Assembly (NCBI GenBank): GCA_964019415.1
Contig: OZ025869.1
Location: 6,088,382-6,152,381 of the forward strand
Reading direction: 5' to 3'
Length of the DNA: 64,000 bases
Source: Ianthella basta
Lineage: Eukaryota; Porifera; Demospongiae; Verongiida; Ianthellidae
The notes under the pieces are model-generated. The model saw only the letters and a program-made list of their open reading frames with translations, made no database searches and was not told where the DNA came from. This document shows, piece by piece, positions 34,880-47,177 of this stretch (position 1 is its first letter; the number at the start of each line of letters is the position of its first letter). Both the position numbers and the translations under genes were made by a program.

Positions 34880-35600
34880 ATTTCTTAGGAGTTCCATATC
34901 ATTCTGCAAGCCAATGCTGATTTTGGCAAAAGTCTGTATATGGCCCTGTTAAACTAGCCTATGAATGTTAAGCCAAATGGTCTTTGAATCACTGTTGTAA
35001 TTGAATTACGTGGCTCCTTACAAAAAATAAGTAAACTGTGTGGGACCATCACGCCACTTAGTGCTCACACCGAGGGTGTGATCAATCATACCATTACTTT
35101 AGTGTGAGATTTTCACACAGACGCCAGTATTCACACTGTTGATCATGTCATTGTTGATAGATTACAAGGCTTTGAAGCAATTAATACTCATAGATGAGAG
35201 TTTACTTGGAATCCTACAAGGTATCTAAGTACATATGTAGCTACCCAGAACACAGCTTAGCCAGATTGCATGTTGTGCATACTGGGAGGACTCCTCAAAC
35301 TAAGTAAGTAATTTGTGCAGTTTAATAAGCCATAAGCACTTTGTGTCACCCACAAACAATCCCACCAGGTGGTATGCTATGTACTAGATATACCAAACCT
35401 GAAAGCAGTGTACCATATCTGTAGTGAAATGTCCCATGAAGTGCCTAGTCTCTTACAAGCTATCCACATAATGCCACCTATACATGAATAGTGCTACTGC
35501 ACACTCTGCTTTTACTGGTTACAATATGTCAGAATAATGGAATTAACACTAGAAACTAATTCAGTTGGTGACAAATTACAATGGTTAGTGGTTGTTTTGA
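34880..35600. repeat. Segmental repeat SD-B, copy 2 (direct)
   Basis: Matches 23795-24560 in order, including GGTGTGATCAATCATACC and TGGGAGGACTCCTCAAAC, with a deletion around 34950. Confidence 0.8.
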
Positions 35601-35601
35601 C

Positions 35602-36180
35602 ATATCAGACAGCACTGTAGTGCTGTCTATGTAGGGATGGCGGTGGCTGTTTGTATGCTGTAATACAAACGTAAAGTAACGCTACTCCTGAATAGGACCG
35701 AAAACCGACAAACGAAGCTTTCCATGAGGAAGCAGAGACAGAGCAGTGCATTTAGCCTATAATTTACTTACCAGCGCAGGTGCATGTTGAGAGCGTCCTC
35801 GACATTTTCCACGTTTTGTCTTATTCTTATTCTTATCAGACAGCACAGTAATCCTGTCTATGTAGGGATGGCAGTGGTTGTTTGTATGCTGTAATACTCG
35901 CACTAATCCTCAACAGGACTGAAAACTGATAGCGAAGCTTCCTATGAGGAAGCGGGGACTGAACAGTGCACACAGCTAACCTTACTTCCCAGAGAAAGTG
36001 CGCTTACATGTAGAGAGCGCCTTCGACATTTCCCACGTTTTGTCTTCTTCTTCTTTGGCAACCGTAGCGCACGGAACCAAAGAGACCAGGAGAATACTTC
36101 TCGCACCATATTGCACCATTTGTGGCTGGCCGTATTCCCTTGTAGGTTGGAAGGCGGCGCGAGTTAGTGCGGAAGGCAGC
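35602..36180. repeat. Third tandem pair of the ~229-bp dispersed repeat
   Basis: Copies start at 35604 and 35835. The second continues through CACCATTTGTGGCTGGCCG as at 25085-25110. As in the first locus, the pair directly follows an SD-B copy, so the two were probably duplicated as one block. Confidence 0.78.
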
Positions 36181-37799
36181 ACTTGCCACAATCCCGCCAT
36201 GTTGCTTGGCCAAGCGGGATGGATGCCATTTTCAAATTATGTAATTCAACCGAATGAAACCGGTGTGACTGATGCCATTGTGAGGAGCTGCATACAGCAT
36301 CCAGATGCTCCTTCTTCTGTTGTTTTGCACAACTGTGGAATTTCTGGCCTTGCTCTACGACTTAACATGGCATTTGGCTTGTGAAATAAAATATTTACAA
36401 TGCCAATACAATCTTTCAAATGCAAATTGCAGCTAATTCAATCTGGAGCTACACAAGAAGTTTAAATTGCTTGTTGTATCATGCATCTTAGCTCCTGCTT
36501 CATAAAAAAGCAGAAACTAGACAAATAAAAATTGTAAGAGTGTAGGAATGGCATAAAAAGGACAGAAACAAGTAAAGGCTGTTACACGTTGGAGCGTTAA
36601 TCATTGTCCCTACATTCAAAATATAGGACTATAAGGTGCAACATTCTTGCATGTAATGACCATGGTTAATGTTCCACTGTGTTTACTTGTTTCTGTTCTT
36701 TTTATGCCATTCCTATATCCTTATAATGTTGTAGAAAATTTTTATTATTTCTAGTATATTGTATATGGTGAATGGTCTTAGAAGATGCCATTGTCAGGAA
36801 TCAGTAATCAAGCTCTATCGTTCAAATACGAGGCTGACTTTGTTGTGAAAGACAATCAGAATGATGGTAGCAACTTGTCTGTGTCAATTTGTACAGCCTA
36901 CTCAACACCACCGCTTTCATTGTGATTCATATATATGTAGTCTGGCTGTGAAGGCATGGTTTAAACAGAGTATGCCATGAAGAATAAGGTCATAACTTGC
37001 ATGTGGCTTACATACATTGCCGTATATGCAAGAACAGCCATCCGACTGACACTTATTGTAGTTGTTTGCAGAGCATGCATTCTGTTGTATAGTTACTGCT
37101 TAAAGTGTGTGTGTGGGCTGGTGCAAATGGACCTACTTACTACCACTGCAGTACACACATTTAGTGCCAGAGCCTAATACAGTAAGGCGTATATGCATTG
37201 TGCATATTGCATCCTATATATAATGGAGCTAAGTCCAAGTATCCGTGTTCCGTATTCTTAGGAGTGTTTAGCGTTTTGTGAAGCGAAAACAACAAGCTTT
37301 CTGGTACAGCACTTCGGCCTACCTCCATTTGATTCAGCTGTGATGCGAATACAGCCACGTGTGATGTCTCTGTGTAGAGAGTCAGGGAAATACCATTGTG
37401 GCCACCAAAAAAGGAATAGAGGCAAGCAACAGTAACTCAACACTGTGATAATTGAAAAGACACAGTTCCTTGAATTTAGTTCTGTATTTGTGAATTCTTT
37501 TAGCTACATGTTACTAACTGCTACACATTTGGGTCCATGTAGCTGCAAGAAATTAGGAATGCAGAGCAAAATTCATGGAATGTGGTTTATCATGGTGTTC
37601 AGTTACTGCTGCTTGTTTCTATGCTTTTTCTGTCAGCTATTCTTAAATCCTTTTTAATTCAGTCCATAGGAATTCATACACCCTAGTTTGTATCGTAACA
37701 GTTTTGCATATTCAAAGAACTATGGCTATGTCAGATTAAATACTTGCCCTAATACCCCTTCCTTTACTTAGATGGACATTGTGCTGAACATCGAGCACA
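36181..37799. other. No gene seen
   Basis: Only short unconvincing frames. The hydrophobic 66-codon frame at 36977-37177 has no family signal and sits in AT-rich DNA. Confidence 0.4.
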
Positions 37800-37982
37800 G
37801 TTGCACTCATGGATCTAGGATTTATGAAAGAGGGTTCTAAAGTAGTTAGGTGCAGACACAGTGCCCCTGATATAGGCCATCACGCCTCTTTCTGGTTATA
37901 AAACTGCCCAAAATCCTACATAGGACTAGCAAAAGGGGGTTCCTTTGCACCCCTGGATCCCCCTCTAAATCCGCCACTGAGT
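37800..37982 (-). mobile_element. hAT-like non-autonomous element, copy 1
   Basis: The right end reads, on the minus strand, CAGTGGCGGATTTAGAGGGG; the left end has GGATCTAGGATTTATGAAAG. CAGTGGCGGATY termini are typical of hAT-type MITEs. Relatives lie in opposite orientation at about 45160-45340 and 50265-50440. No coding content. Confidence 0.6.
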
Positions 37983-38619
37983 TATATGCCACTCTAGATG
38001 AACCGGCTGCCGTGTTACAGATACAGTATACCAGTGCAACAAATGGCGGCATTGGGGTACCTTAGCCAATACACGGGGAAGACAAACTCCCTGCCCATAC
38101 CAGCCCTGTATATATCAGATTAACACCGGCACTCGGGTATTCGCCGGCCCTTCACGTCGGTACACGAGTCCTTGTACACGACTTAGGTCCGTAGGTGCCT
38201 TGTATCATGTGCATTGAGCACCAAAAATGCAGTGAGGCGGAGGAGACAATGAAAGACAAAATGGGGTACGAGCAGCCAAGCCGCTTTTCTCTTACATGTA
38301 CTCCAGGATGGCTTTGGGTGCGTGGCGGTCTTCAATGCATCCAAGGACGTGTATCCAGGCAAGGCCTTCACTTGTTCTTCACCGCTGCCGTTTGGCTAGT
38401 TTCCCGAAACGCTCCAATACATTAAGATCGGAGTAGCCATTTACTAAGGACAAACCCCTATAATTATAGCTAAAGACGTCACGAGCTAGAGTTAGGCAAT
38501 AATGTATACGTCTGGCAGGCAACGCCTACATCCGTAGTAATCACTCCTTACCGGTATCCGTAGTGGCTAATCAATACTAACAGTACCGTTTGCCCAAACC
38601 TCTGAGGTTTTTCGGAGCA

Positions 38620-39602
38620 ATGAAGACAACGGCCGTTATTTCGATGTTGGGTATCTATGCTATTCTTGCAACCTTACTTCTGGTGCTAAATTCAGGTGGG
38701 TTTGTGTCGGGGAGTACCCAGAATCGATTCCCACGATTCCCTCATCCCAGTACGATAGTCGTTCTCCAACACCTACCAGCCCCACAACTCAGAAGTCGGA
38801 GTATATGCTGCCGTTCGTAGAGCGGAAGTGCATATGATTTACTGTGTATCAAGCAGCTGAAGACCCTCCATTCTCTGCATACACTGATGGCTTTCTGCTG
38901 AATGTCGACTTAGCCCGTGTACTCTACCCCATTTGGAAGATATTCCTGTACTTGGACTCTCGCCTTGAAGGGTCTGAATTCCACAAGACGGTCGCAAGTA
39001 AGCACAGCGACATAGCTCACATTGTGGAAGAGTCATTCCACAAACGGGCATTATGGGCACACATGGAGATTTCTGGAGGCTGACAATGAAGAGTGTGACC
39101 GATGGATAGTGCGTGACACAGATAGCCGTTTGTCCATCCGCACTATGCAAGCTGTCTTCGACTGGATCTGGTCTGGTACCTCCTTCCATATTATGAGAGA
39201 TCATCCTCTGCGCGATGGAGAGATCTTAGCAGGCCTTTTCGGTGGCGTGAAAGGTTGCTTGGGAGGCGGTGTCAAGATGGAAGATCTATTGGTAGAGTAC
39301 TATTCTAATCCATCTAAGCAGCAGGATGATTTCTGGTCAGATCAGAGGTTTCTTGCAGAAGTAGTATTTCCCAGAATCAGAGGGAGTTTCTTAGTGCATG
39401 ACGACTACCTTAATGAGCACAGCACCTGCAAAAAAACTATGGCAATTGCAACAGATTTCCTGTCATGGATGTGCCGTTTATTCCTAATTGGAGTGATAAA
39501 GAAACGCTGGATTGTTCGTGCAAGCCTCGTTGCATCTACAATAATGGAAGTTACCCAATGAAGGAGTTGAGTAATGGTGATTCACCACCTGTTTGCATGT
39601 GA
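38620..39602 (+). pseudogene. Membrane-anchored glycosyltransferase-like gene, copy 1 (dead)
   Basis: ATG at 38620 opens a signal anchor (MKTTAVISMLGIYAILATLL) as in Golgi type II enzymes. The body, spread over three frames, holds YLDSRLEGSEFHK, DRWIVRDTDSRLS, FHIMRDHPL and GLFGGVKGCLGGG. Known relatives are putative nucleotide-sugar transferases in which RDxDSR plausibly supplies the metal-binding DxD. Breaks: about 50 extra bases after 38730, a TGA near 38840 where sister copies read ATATCA (Ile-Ser), a two-base loss near 39028 and a frame change near 39428 that destroys the Cys-rich C-terminus. Its 3' flank resembles that of copy 4, not copies 2 and 3. Confidence 0.7.
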
Positions 39603-40114
39603 TGAAAACTAGCTAACTTATAGGCACAAGTAGCACACTCTCACATACACACATAAGTAGCACAGTTTTTAACGTATGTCCATTCCTATTTTGGGTTGAT
39701 AGATTGATTTCTGTGCACCAATTATGTACATATTGTTCTCAGCTGCAGCCTTGGGATCACTGATCATGCACACAGCTTTTGCTCGGTTTAAATAGTAGTA
39801 CACACATTGACATTCCTGACATTGTGTTTACACTTCAGTTCAGATGTTTCATCCATTATCTGTTGGAACCCTCCTAAAGCATACATACCTTACTTGAAAT
39901 GTCTGTATCCCCCTCACTTCTAAGGTTTTAGATATTCTTTGGTGGTGCCTGGCCATTACTGATAAAATTCCTCGGAGACTTTTCGTGATAAATGTCAAAA
40001 GCGTGCTTCATGTATGTACCAGCTGACACACTCTGCATATGACATTGGCCTTCGAGTACACAGTTCAAGTCGGGTTGACGGATCCATGTGAACATTTTCA
40101 CCTCTCACTAAATT

Positions 40115-40620
40115 CTCAAAGTATCACAATTTGATGAAGATGAGGAACTCTTCAGATACCGCACAAGTAGCCTTGCTGTGTAAAGGTCAAGATAAAGACG
40201 TGAAAGTGTGTGCTCTATAAGGCCAACTTCATGTATTGTGTTTGACAGCTGGCACAATGTATAAAATTGAAGAGGGCTTTATAGGGTTGAATAAGTGCAG
40301 ACACGAAAATGAATGGGCTCCTTACACATCCAGTGCATGCAAAACTAAGTGTCACTGTGTTTAGCACCATACGAAATATTATTAATCAGGAATACAAGAG
40401 ACCTTCCCCTTTCAGCAGCAGATGAGGTTAATTTCCAGTTACAAAGTGAACAGGTTAGGTGCATGCCTTCCATATCCATTCTGTCCTCTCTACAAGCTGT
40501 CACATAGCACTCTGTCAGATAAACTGAAAAAATTATAGTACAGTGGAACCTCTCTAAAACAGCCACCTTCAGGACAGTTCTAAGTGGCCTTCATAGAGAG
40601 GTTAATTGCTTTAGGAAATA
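40115..40620 (+). pseudogene. Tiny GT10 3' relic plus shared 3' flank
   Basis: 40130-40180 reads DEDEELFRYRTSS, matching EDDKLFRYHT of the other GT10 copies, then breaks down. From about 40265 the DNA matches the 3' flank of the 33600-34124 relic. ACAGTGGAACCTCTCTAAAA at 40541 resembles pogo-type transposon ends. Confidence 0.5.
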
Positions 40621-41015
40621 ATCTCTTGCTTTAGGAATGTATAGCAAAGTTCAAGAAAATGTGGTATACCAGCACAACAAATGATGGCATCCGGGTATCT
40701 TAGCTAATACACGCGGGAAGACAAAATTTTCCTACCGCTCCAGCGCTGTACTTAGCGGATTGCCACTGGCACTCCTATCAATGGCCTTCAATTGCCCCTC
40801 GGCGCAGCCGTTTGGCTAGTTTTGCGCAAATATACATTAAGATTTGGAGTAGCCATTTTATCCCTAAATAGACGTCTCTCGAGTGTGACATCCGATATAG
40901 TAGGCATAGTATTTTACTGCAATTACTAGGCTATGCCTACATCCGTAGTACTCGGTACCGTCAGGCAAATACATAGCATACCGATTGCCCGAACCTCTGA
41001 GGTTATTGATGAGCG

Positions 41016-41949
41016 ATGAAGACAACGGCCGTTGTTTCGATTTAGGGCATACTTACAAGCTTACTTCTGGTGCTAAATTCAGGTTGTTTTGTGTCGTGGA
41101 GTACCCAGAATCTCACCATTCCTTCATCTCAATGCACTGATAAGTCGGAGTATAGGCTGCAGATGGTAGAGTGGAAGTGCATATCATTTACTGTGTATCA
41201 AGCAGCTGAAGACCCTCCATCTCCTGTATACACTGATGGCTTTCTGCTGAATGTCGACTTAGCCCTAATATTCTATCCCAATTGGAAGATATTCCTGTAC
41301 TTGGACTCTCGCCTTGAAGGGTCTGAATTCCACAAGACAGTCACAAGTAAGCACAGCGACATAGTTCACATTGTGTGGAAGAGTCATTCCGCAAACGGGC
41401 ATTATGGGCACACATGGAGATTTCTGGTAGCCGACAGTGAAGAGTGTGACCGATGGATAGTGCGTGACACAGATAGCCGTTTGTCCATCCGCACTATGCA
41501 AGCTGTCTTCGACTGGATCTGGTCTGGTACCTCTTTTCATATTATGAGAGATCATCCTCTGCACGATGGAGAGATCTTAGCAGGCCTTTTCGGTGGTGTG
41601 AAAGGTTGCTTGGGAGGCGGTATCAAGATGGAAGATCTATTGGTAGAGTACCATTCTAAGCCATCCAAGAAGGAGGATGATGTGAATGGATCAAAGGTTT
41701 CTTGTAAAAGTAGTATTTCCCAGAATCAGAGGGAGTTTCTTAGTGCACGGTGACTGCCTTAATGAGCGCAGCACCTGCAAACACTATGGCAATTGCAAGA
41801 GATTTCCTGTCAGGGACGTGCCATTTATTCCTGAATGGAGTGATAAAGAAATGCAAGACTGTTCATGCAAGCCTCGTTGCATCTGCAATAATGGAAGTTG
41901 CCCAATGAAGGCGTTGAGTAATGGTGATTCACCACCAGTTTGCATGTGA
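41016..41949 (+). pseudogene. Membrane-anchored glycosyltransferase-like gene, copy 2 (dead)
   Basis: Most of the catalytic part is one open frame (41070-41753): CISFTVYQAAEDPPSP, NWKIFLYLDSRLEGSEF, HIVWKSHSANGHYGHTWRFL, DRWIVRDTDSRLS, FHIMRDHPLHDGEIL. It retains the Trp codon (CGATGG, 41446-41451) that is a stop in copies 3 and 4. The anchor is lost: after ATG 41016 a TAG comes at codon 10 with a deletion beside it. A second break near 41685 shifts the frame, and the Cys-rich tail (CSCKPRCICNNGSCPMKAL) continues in the 41686-41949 frame. It is the least damaged copy in the core. Confidence 0.75.
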
Positions 41950-43544
41950 TAATAACTAGCTAACTTATAGGCACAAGTAGCACACTCTTGAACGTATGTT
42001 CATTCCTGTTTTGGGTTCATGGATTGATTAATGTAAACCAATTACTTACGTACGTATCCACCTCATGCACACTTTTGCATGGTCTAAATAGTTCATATAG
42101 CATTCTGTCTATACACTTTGGTCCAAACGTTTCTTCCACTATCTTTCGGAAACTTTCTAAAGCATACATACCTTACTTGCAACGTCTACACGTATCTGCC
42201 TCACTTCTGAGTTAACTCCTATTTACTTGACTGCACTTTATGCTTCTCTGTCCTACAGCTTACATGGGATCACTGCAAATCCTACTAAACAAAATTCTAC
42301 ACTCCTGTGCTCCCTATACGTCTTTGAATTGTATCAGTTATTAATGGCTTTGTAGACCGTAGAGTCCTAATGTGAATGAGATTAGTGAAATGCGACTAAC
42401 AGTCCATGTATTTATTCGAAAGGCTGAGCAATGAAAGAATTTAAAGACATTACTCATAGCACAGTTGCACTGTCTATCATTTCCATGTGGCATTAGTCTG
42501 TACACCTGTCCTCTCTGAAGATACACGAAGGGAACTACAATCATTTTTAGCTCAGCACAGGAACGTCAAATACTTTTATCTGATATCGAAACATTAGACA
42601 GTACAACTGTGCTCTGACTGGTTACTTCCTTCATTACTCAGCCTCTGTAACAATCACCACATTCTTGTCGTACATTTCGATTGTTTTCAATCATGGCAGG
42701 ATTTCATAGTCTACAAGGCCATGAAGGGAACAGATCAAGCATGCACAGAGAGAAAGAGCGCATATGTTAGGGTTCTGATGTATGATTTAGTACTATTTCC
42801 TGTGATCCCATTTCATCTGTATACAGGAGAGAGAAGCAAAATAGAAGGTCAATATTTGCCTGCATGGCAGCTACGCTGTTTACATAGGACACAACAAAGT
42901 GCACAAATTTCATTAGTGCAGTCTCCTCCCATATCCCACACAATGGTGTCTCATTATAGTTGGACGCACAGTAACAATTGGATGTGGCAATGAATATTTA
43001 AGTAAGAGCATATTGAGGTACATACTTTCTGAGAAATTGAGATTATGACTAACGTAGGGAAGACTGACTTCATAGTCCAAGCCACATGCCCTATGGCAAT
43101 GTATATGGGGAAAGATGCAATATACATATAATTTACTACGTATGGTTGTAGCAAAGAGCCAGCTAATACATGTACAGCCAACTAATGTTGTGGCACTATA
43201 ATACATGTACAGACTTCAGCTCCTTTGAGAACGTCACTCTTTACCAGTGTATCGAGAATCAATCCGTACCACCACGCGTGTCCATGCCAAGGAAGGCAAC
43301 CAGATTTACTTGTCATGCAGTGAAGCACACTAGAAAGTTTGCAAATTACTATACATCACTGAGTGTTGAACAATTGTAAAGCACAGATCTGCATGGATAT
43401 CACAGAGATCATATAAATGCAATTAGTGTACCTATCCCATGATCTCCTCCATCCTGCTGCAACAACAAATCATAAGAAATAACTCAGCATGAAGCTCTAT
43501 ATAATGAAATGTACTGTGGATGCATGTGTAAATTGGCTTCATAC

Positions 43545-43797
43545 TTTCACTGACAAAGGCATCAGAAAGGTTTGGTTCTTTAATACCAGCTTCACAACAT
43601 GGTTAAAAACCTTGCCGACGTTTTGACCAGATGCTCTGGTCTTCTTCATGGCGAAGATATCTTAATATATCTTCGCCCTGAAGAAGATCAGAGCATCTGG
43701 TCGACACGTCGGCAAGATTTTCAACCCTGTTGTGAAGCTGGTATTGGAGAACCAACCCTTTCAGATGCTTGAGCCAGCTGAGAAGCCCTCACTTCAC
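43545..43797. repeat. Hairpin element, copy 2 (extended palindrome)
   Basis: The arms run from TTCACAACATGG...TTGCCGACG to the mirrored CGTCGGCAAG...CTTCACAACAGG complement, centred on GAAGATATCTTAATATATCTTC-like DNA near 43662. Both arms carry the GACCAGATGCTCTGGTC sub-palindrome. Confidence 0.85.
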
Positions 43798-44159
43798 TGA
43801 CAAAGGCTTCGTGGTCAAATGTTCCATTATCCGTGAATGTGTACTGCATAATTAGCTTGTGATCCAGTCTTCTTGTCTACACAGCATACGTAGCCACGAA
43901 CCATACTCATTATAGTAGAATATTAACACACCCTTTGCTAATATTGACTGCTTGCACGGTATTAATCTCACTGTAACGCGCCATGGTTAGTAATAAGAAA
44001 TTTCATATATAGCTACAGTCACTGTGAAACCTGTCTAAGACAACTGCCTGAAGGCAGTTTTCCAACGAGCATTGTCAGAGTGAACATCACACTGCAATTG
44101 GGTGTGCTCCCAGTGGCAAACAATTCACATCAATATTAGGTGTGATCATCACTCTCTAA

Positions 44160-45060
44160 CATCACATGTAGTCACTAATATATATACCAGTAAAGGCAGA
44201 GTGTGCAATAGCATTATCCATGTATAGGTAAGCACGTGCACCATGTGAACAGTTTATAGGATACTAAGCACTTCATGGTACATTTCACTACAGATATGGT
44301 ACACTGCTTTGAGGTTTGGTATACGTAGTACACAGTATGCCGCCTGGTGGGATTGCTTGTGGATGACACAAAGTACGTATATTATGGTATAATTAAAGTG
44401 CACAGATTATTTTAATAGTTTACTTATAGTTTGAGGAGTCCTCCCAGTATACAGAACATGCCATCAGGCTAAGTTGTGTCTTGGGTAGCTACATAATTAT
44501 GTACTTAGATAGGTAGCTTGTAAGATTTCTTTGCGTATAACTTACTTCACAGTCTCGTAATCTATCAGCAATGACATGAGCAACAGTGTGGATACTGGTG
44601 TCAGTAATAATCTCACACTAAAGTAACCATGTGACTAATTACACCCCTGGTGTGAGCACCTAGTGGTGTAATGATAACACACTAACCCATGTAATTCAGT
44701 TACAATAGCAGTAAGACTTGGCTTATCAATTATGTTTGTCACTGTCATGAATACAATTGTAATATTCATAGGCAGGTTATTGGGGCCACAATATTATATA
44801 CATCTACTGGCATTCGTCCGTATCAGCTTTCGGAGGGTGCCTCTAGCTAAGATTGGCTTGAATTTATGGAACTCTTGAGAAAGCGTAGCCAATTAGAAGT
44901 TGCTGCTGGCTACAATTTGTAAACTATGCGCATGCACTCCCAGCTCAAACTAACTGGTGCAATGCTTCTGTCTTCACTTTTCCAGCATGCATGACAGCCA
45001 TGCATGCACACAAACTGAGGCATGTTCGGCAGACAACTTGCTCACTCAACGAAAAAGGAT
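44160..45060. repeat. Segmental repeat SD-B, copy 3 (inverted)
   Basis: Reverse complement of 23640-24470, containing GAGGAGTCCTCCCAGTATAC and CTTTCGGAGGGTGCCTCTAG. It is carried inside the 5.1-kb tandem unit. Confidence 0.8.
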
Positions 45061-45159
45061 GTTAAGCGCATTCTATGGTCCATGCATAGCAGGTGATGTT
45101 TTGCTAAAACGTGTGGCTGGCTCCCCAACTAGCTATATACCAGTGCTAGCTATATACCA

Positions 45160-45340
45160 GATCCTAGAGGGGGGATGCAGAGGTTAAAAGTAACCCACTT
45201 TTTGCTAGTCTTATCTAGGGTTTTGGCCAGTTTTTAGACCAGAAATAGGCATGGTGGTCCCATGGCACTGGGGGCAATTTGTGTGCACCTAACTACTTTA
45301 GAACCCCCCTTTTGGAAATCCTAGATCTGCCACTGTATAC
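45160..45340 (+). mobile_element. hAT-like non-autonomous element, copy 2
   Basis: Matches the complement of 37800-37982: GATCCTAGAGGGGGGATG at one end and GAAATCCTAGATCTGCCACTG at the other, with TTTTGCTAGTCTTATCTAGG inside. Confidence 0.6.
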
Positions 45341-46231
45341 TGCACCAAGCATGCATGCTCCTAGCTCTATGCAGCCCCATGGGCTGGGGGGAGGGGGGGA
45401 GCACTGGATAAGTTCTACCTGTCACTGAAAACTCTACATTATAGTCCCCCAATCTTGTCATTCCATGTTAACATCTAATACCTAGGCCTGTACCAATTAA
45501 TGGCTCAACTGAACACTGCTCAGCAGCACTCATAGTATTGCAATGTGTTCCACTTTGGCTGGACAAGAACCTCCACCCCAGGCTACGAGCCTGCCATGGT
45601 TCCTGAGAAACACGCTCGTGCTTAGCTATAGGTACGAACAGTTTATAGGAGACTAAGCACTTCCTGCGTTAGCTACGTTAGCTCCGAAAATGAGCCGGCT
45701 GATCTGGCTTTGGATTGAGTACAATTTTCGCACCACACCGGACCACACCAGACTACAATAGATTGGATATAGGGCGGGCCATCAATTAACCACATGCAGC
45801 CTTAATTCACTGTACAATGGACAAAAGTGTGAGTAACATGCAACTTACTCGGTAGTCCTTTGTAGCGACTATGTCTTGTGCTCGATTTGCTTCTCTGAGC
45901 TTGGCAGGTAAGACTCCTCTGTAGCTCAGTTGTAGCGCCGTTCGGCCAGCCACAGGAGGCTTCGATGGATGCTTCTTGACGAACCACAAAAGCGCTGTTA
46001 GCGACAGTCAATTAGTAGGTAACTAGTTATTCCTGACGGCCAGCGAAAAACTACCTGAATGTCAGTTTCCGCTGCCCAGGATTCGTTTCCTTTCTCCTCC
46101 GTAGATCACCCAAACAATCGTGGTATATACGCCCACATCGGCAGGGTTCGCCCACATCCGTACGTATAATAGAATAGCAATCAATATTAACAGTATCGAT
46201 TTGCCCGAACCTCTGAGGTTATTGATGAGCA

Positions 46232-47177
46232 ATGAAGACAACGGCCGTTCTTTCGACTTTGGGTGTCTATGCCGTTCTTGCAACCTTACTTCTGGTGCTA
46301 AATTCAGGTGGCCGGATTGTGTCGTGGAGTGCCCAGAATCCCACCATTCCTTCATCTCAGTGCGCTGAGAAGTCGGAGTATAGGCTACGGGTTGTAGAGC
46401 GGAAGTGCATATCATTTACTGTGTATCAAGCAGCTGAAGACCCTCCATCTCCTGTATACACTGATGGCTTTCTGCTGAATGTCGACTTAGCCGTGTACTC
46501 TACCCCAATTAGAAGATAATCCTGTACTTGGACTCTCGCCTTGAAGGGTCTGAATTCCACAAGACAGTCACAAGTAAGCACAGCGACATAGTCCACGTTG
46601 TGTGGAAGAGTCATTCCGCAAACGGGCATTATGGGCGCGCATGGAGATTTCTGGTGGCTGACAATGAAGAGTGTGACCGATGAATAGTGCGTGACACAGA
46701 TAGCCGTTTGTCCATCCGGACTATGCAAGCTGTCTTGATTGGATCTGGTCTGATACCTCCTTCCATATTATGAGAGATCATCCTCTGCACGATGGAGACA
46801 TCTTAGCAGGCCTTTTCGGTGGTGTGAAAGGTTGCTTGGGAGGCGATGTCAAGATGGAAGACTTATTGGTAGAGTACTATTCTAAGCCATCTAAGAAGGA
46901 GGATGATTTCTGGTCAGATCAAAGGTTTCTTGCAGAAGTAGTATTCCCCAGAATCAGAGGGAGTTTCTTAGTGCATGACGACTACCTTAATGAGCGCAGC
47001 ACCTGCAAACACTATGGCAATTGCAAGAGATTTCCTGTCAGGGACATGCCGTTTATTCCTAAATGGAGTGATAAAGAAACGCTGGATTGTTCGTGCAAAC
47101 CTCGTTGCATCTGCAATAATGGAAGTTGCCCAATGAAGGCATTGAGTAATTGTGATTCACCACCTGTTTGCATGTGA
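46232..47177 (+). pseudogene. Membrane-anchored glycosyltransferase-like gene, copy 3 (dead)
   Basis: The anchor is intact (MKTTAVLSTLGVYAVLATLL). A one-base loss at about 46492 (GCCGTGTAC where copy 1 has GCCCGTGTAC) ends the first frame. A TGA at 46681-46683 replaces the Trp just before IVRDTDSR, and another base is lost near 46735 (GTCTTGATTGG versus GTCTTCGACTGG). From 46770 the last 135 codons are open and complete: MRDHPLHDGDILAGLFGG, FWSDQRFLAEVVFPRIRGS, CKHYGNCKRFPVRDMPF, CSCKPRCICNNGSCPMKAL. This tail defines the family's C-terminus: a domain of about ten cysteines, likely disulfide-bonded in the secretory pathway. Confidence 0.78.

Larger units (their letters stand above)
41950..46231. 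repeat. Intergenic part of tandem unit 2
   Basis: Almost the whole stretch recurs at 47178-51346. It holds the hairpin element at 43545-43797, an inverted SD-B copy (44160-45060), a hAT-like element (45160-45340) and a leader before copy 3 that includes GTAGCTCAGTTGTAG. About 80 bp at 42605-42685 are missing from the sister unit. No gene is supported; frames such as 42721-42993 persist in both copies simply because the DNA is nearly identical. Confidence 0.88.

Noticed and set aside
36977-37177. Hydrophobic 66-codon frame as a small membrane protein
   Set aside because: AT-rich DNA produces such frames by chance; no supporting context.
40541-40620. GTGGAACCTCTCTAAAA sequences as complete pogo-type transposons (also 34404, 44030, 49140, 52665)
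   Set aside because: Only single end-like pieces are present and I could not pair two ends at any site.
42721-42993. Frames conserved between 42721-42993 and 47864-48049, suggesting a gene
   Set aside because: Conservation reflects recent duplication of the entire 5.1-kb unit; the frame is cut short in the second copy.
45911-45985. tRNA-like string GTAGCTCAGTTGTAG...CTTCGATGG (also 51025-51100)
   Set aside because: The A-box resembles a tRNA but the B-box is degenerate and no acceptor stem pairs; at most a decayed tRNA-derived scrap.
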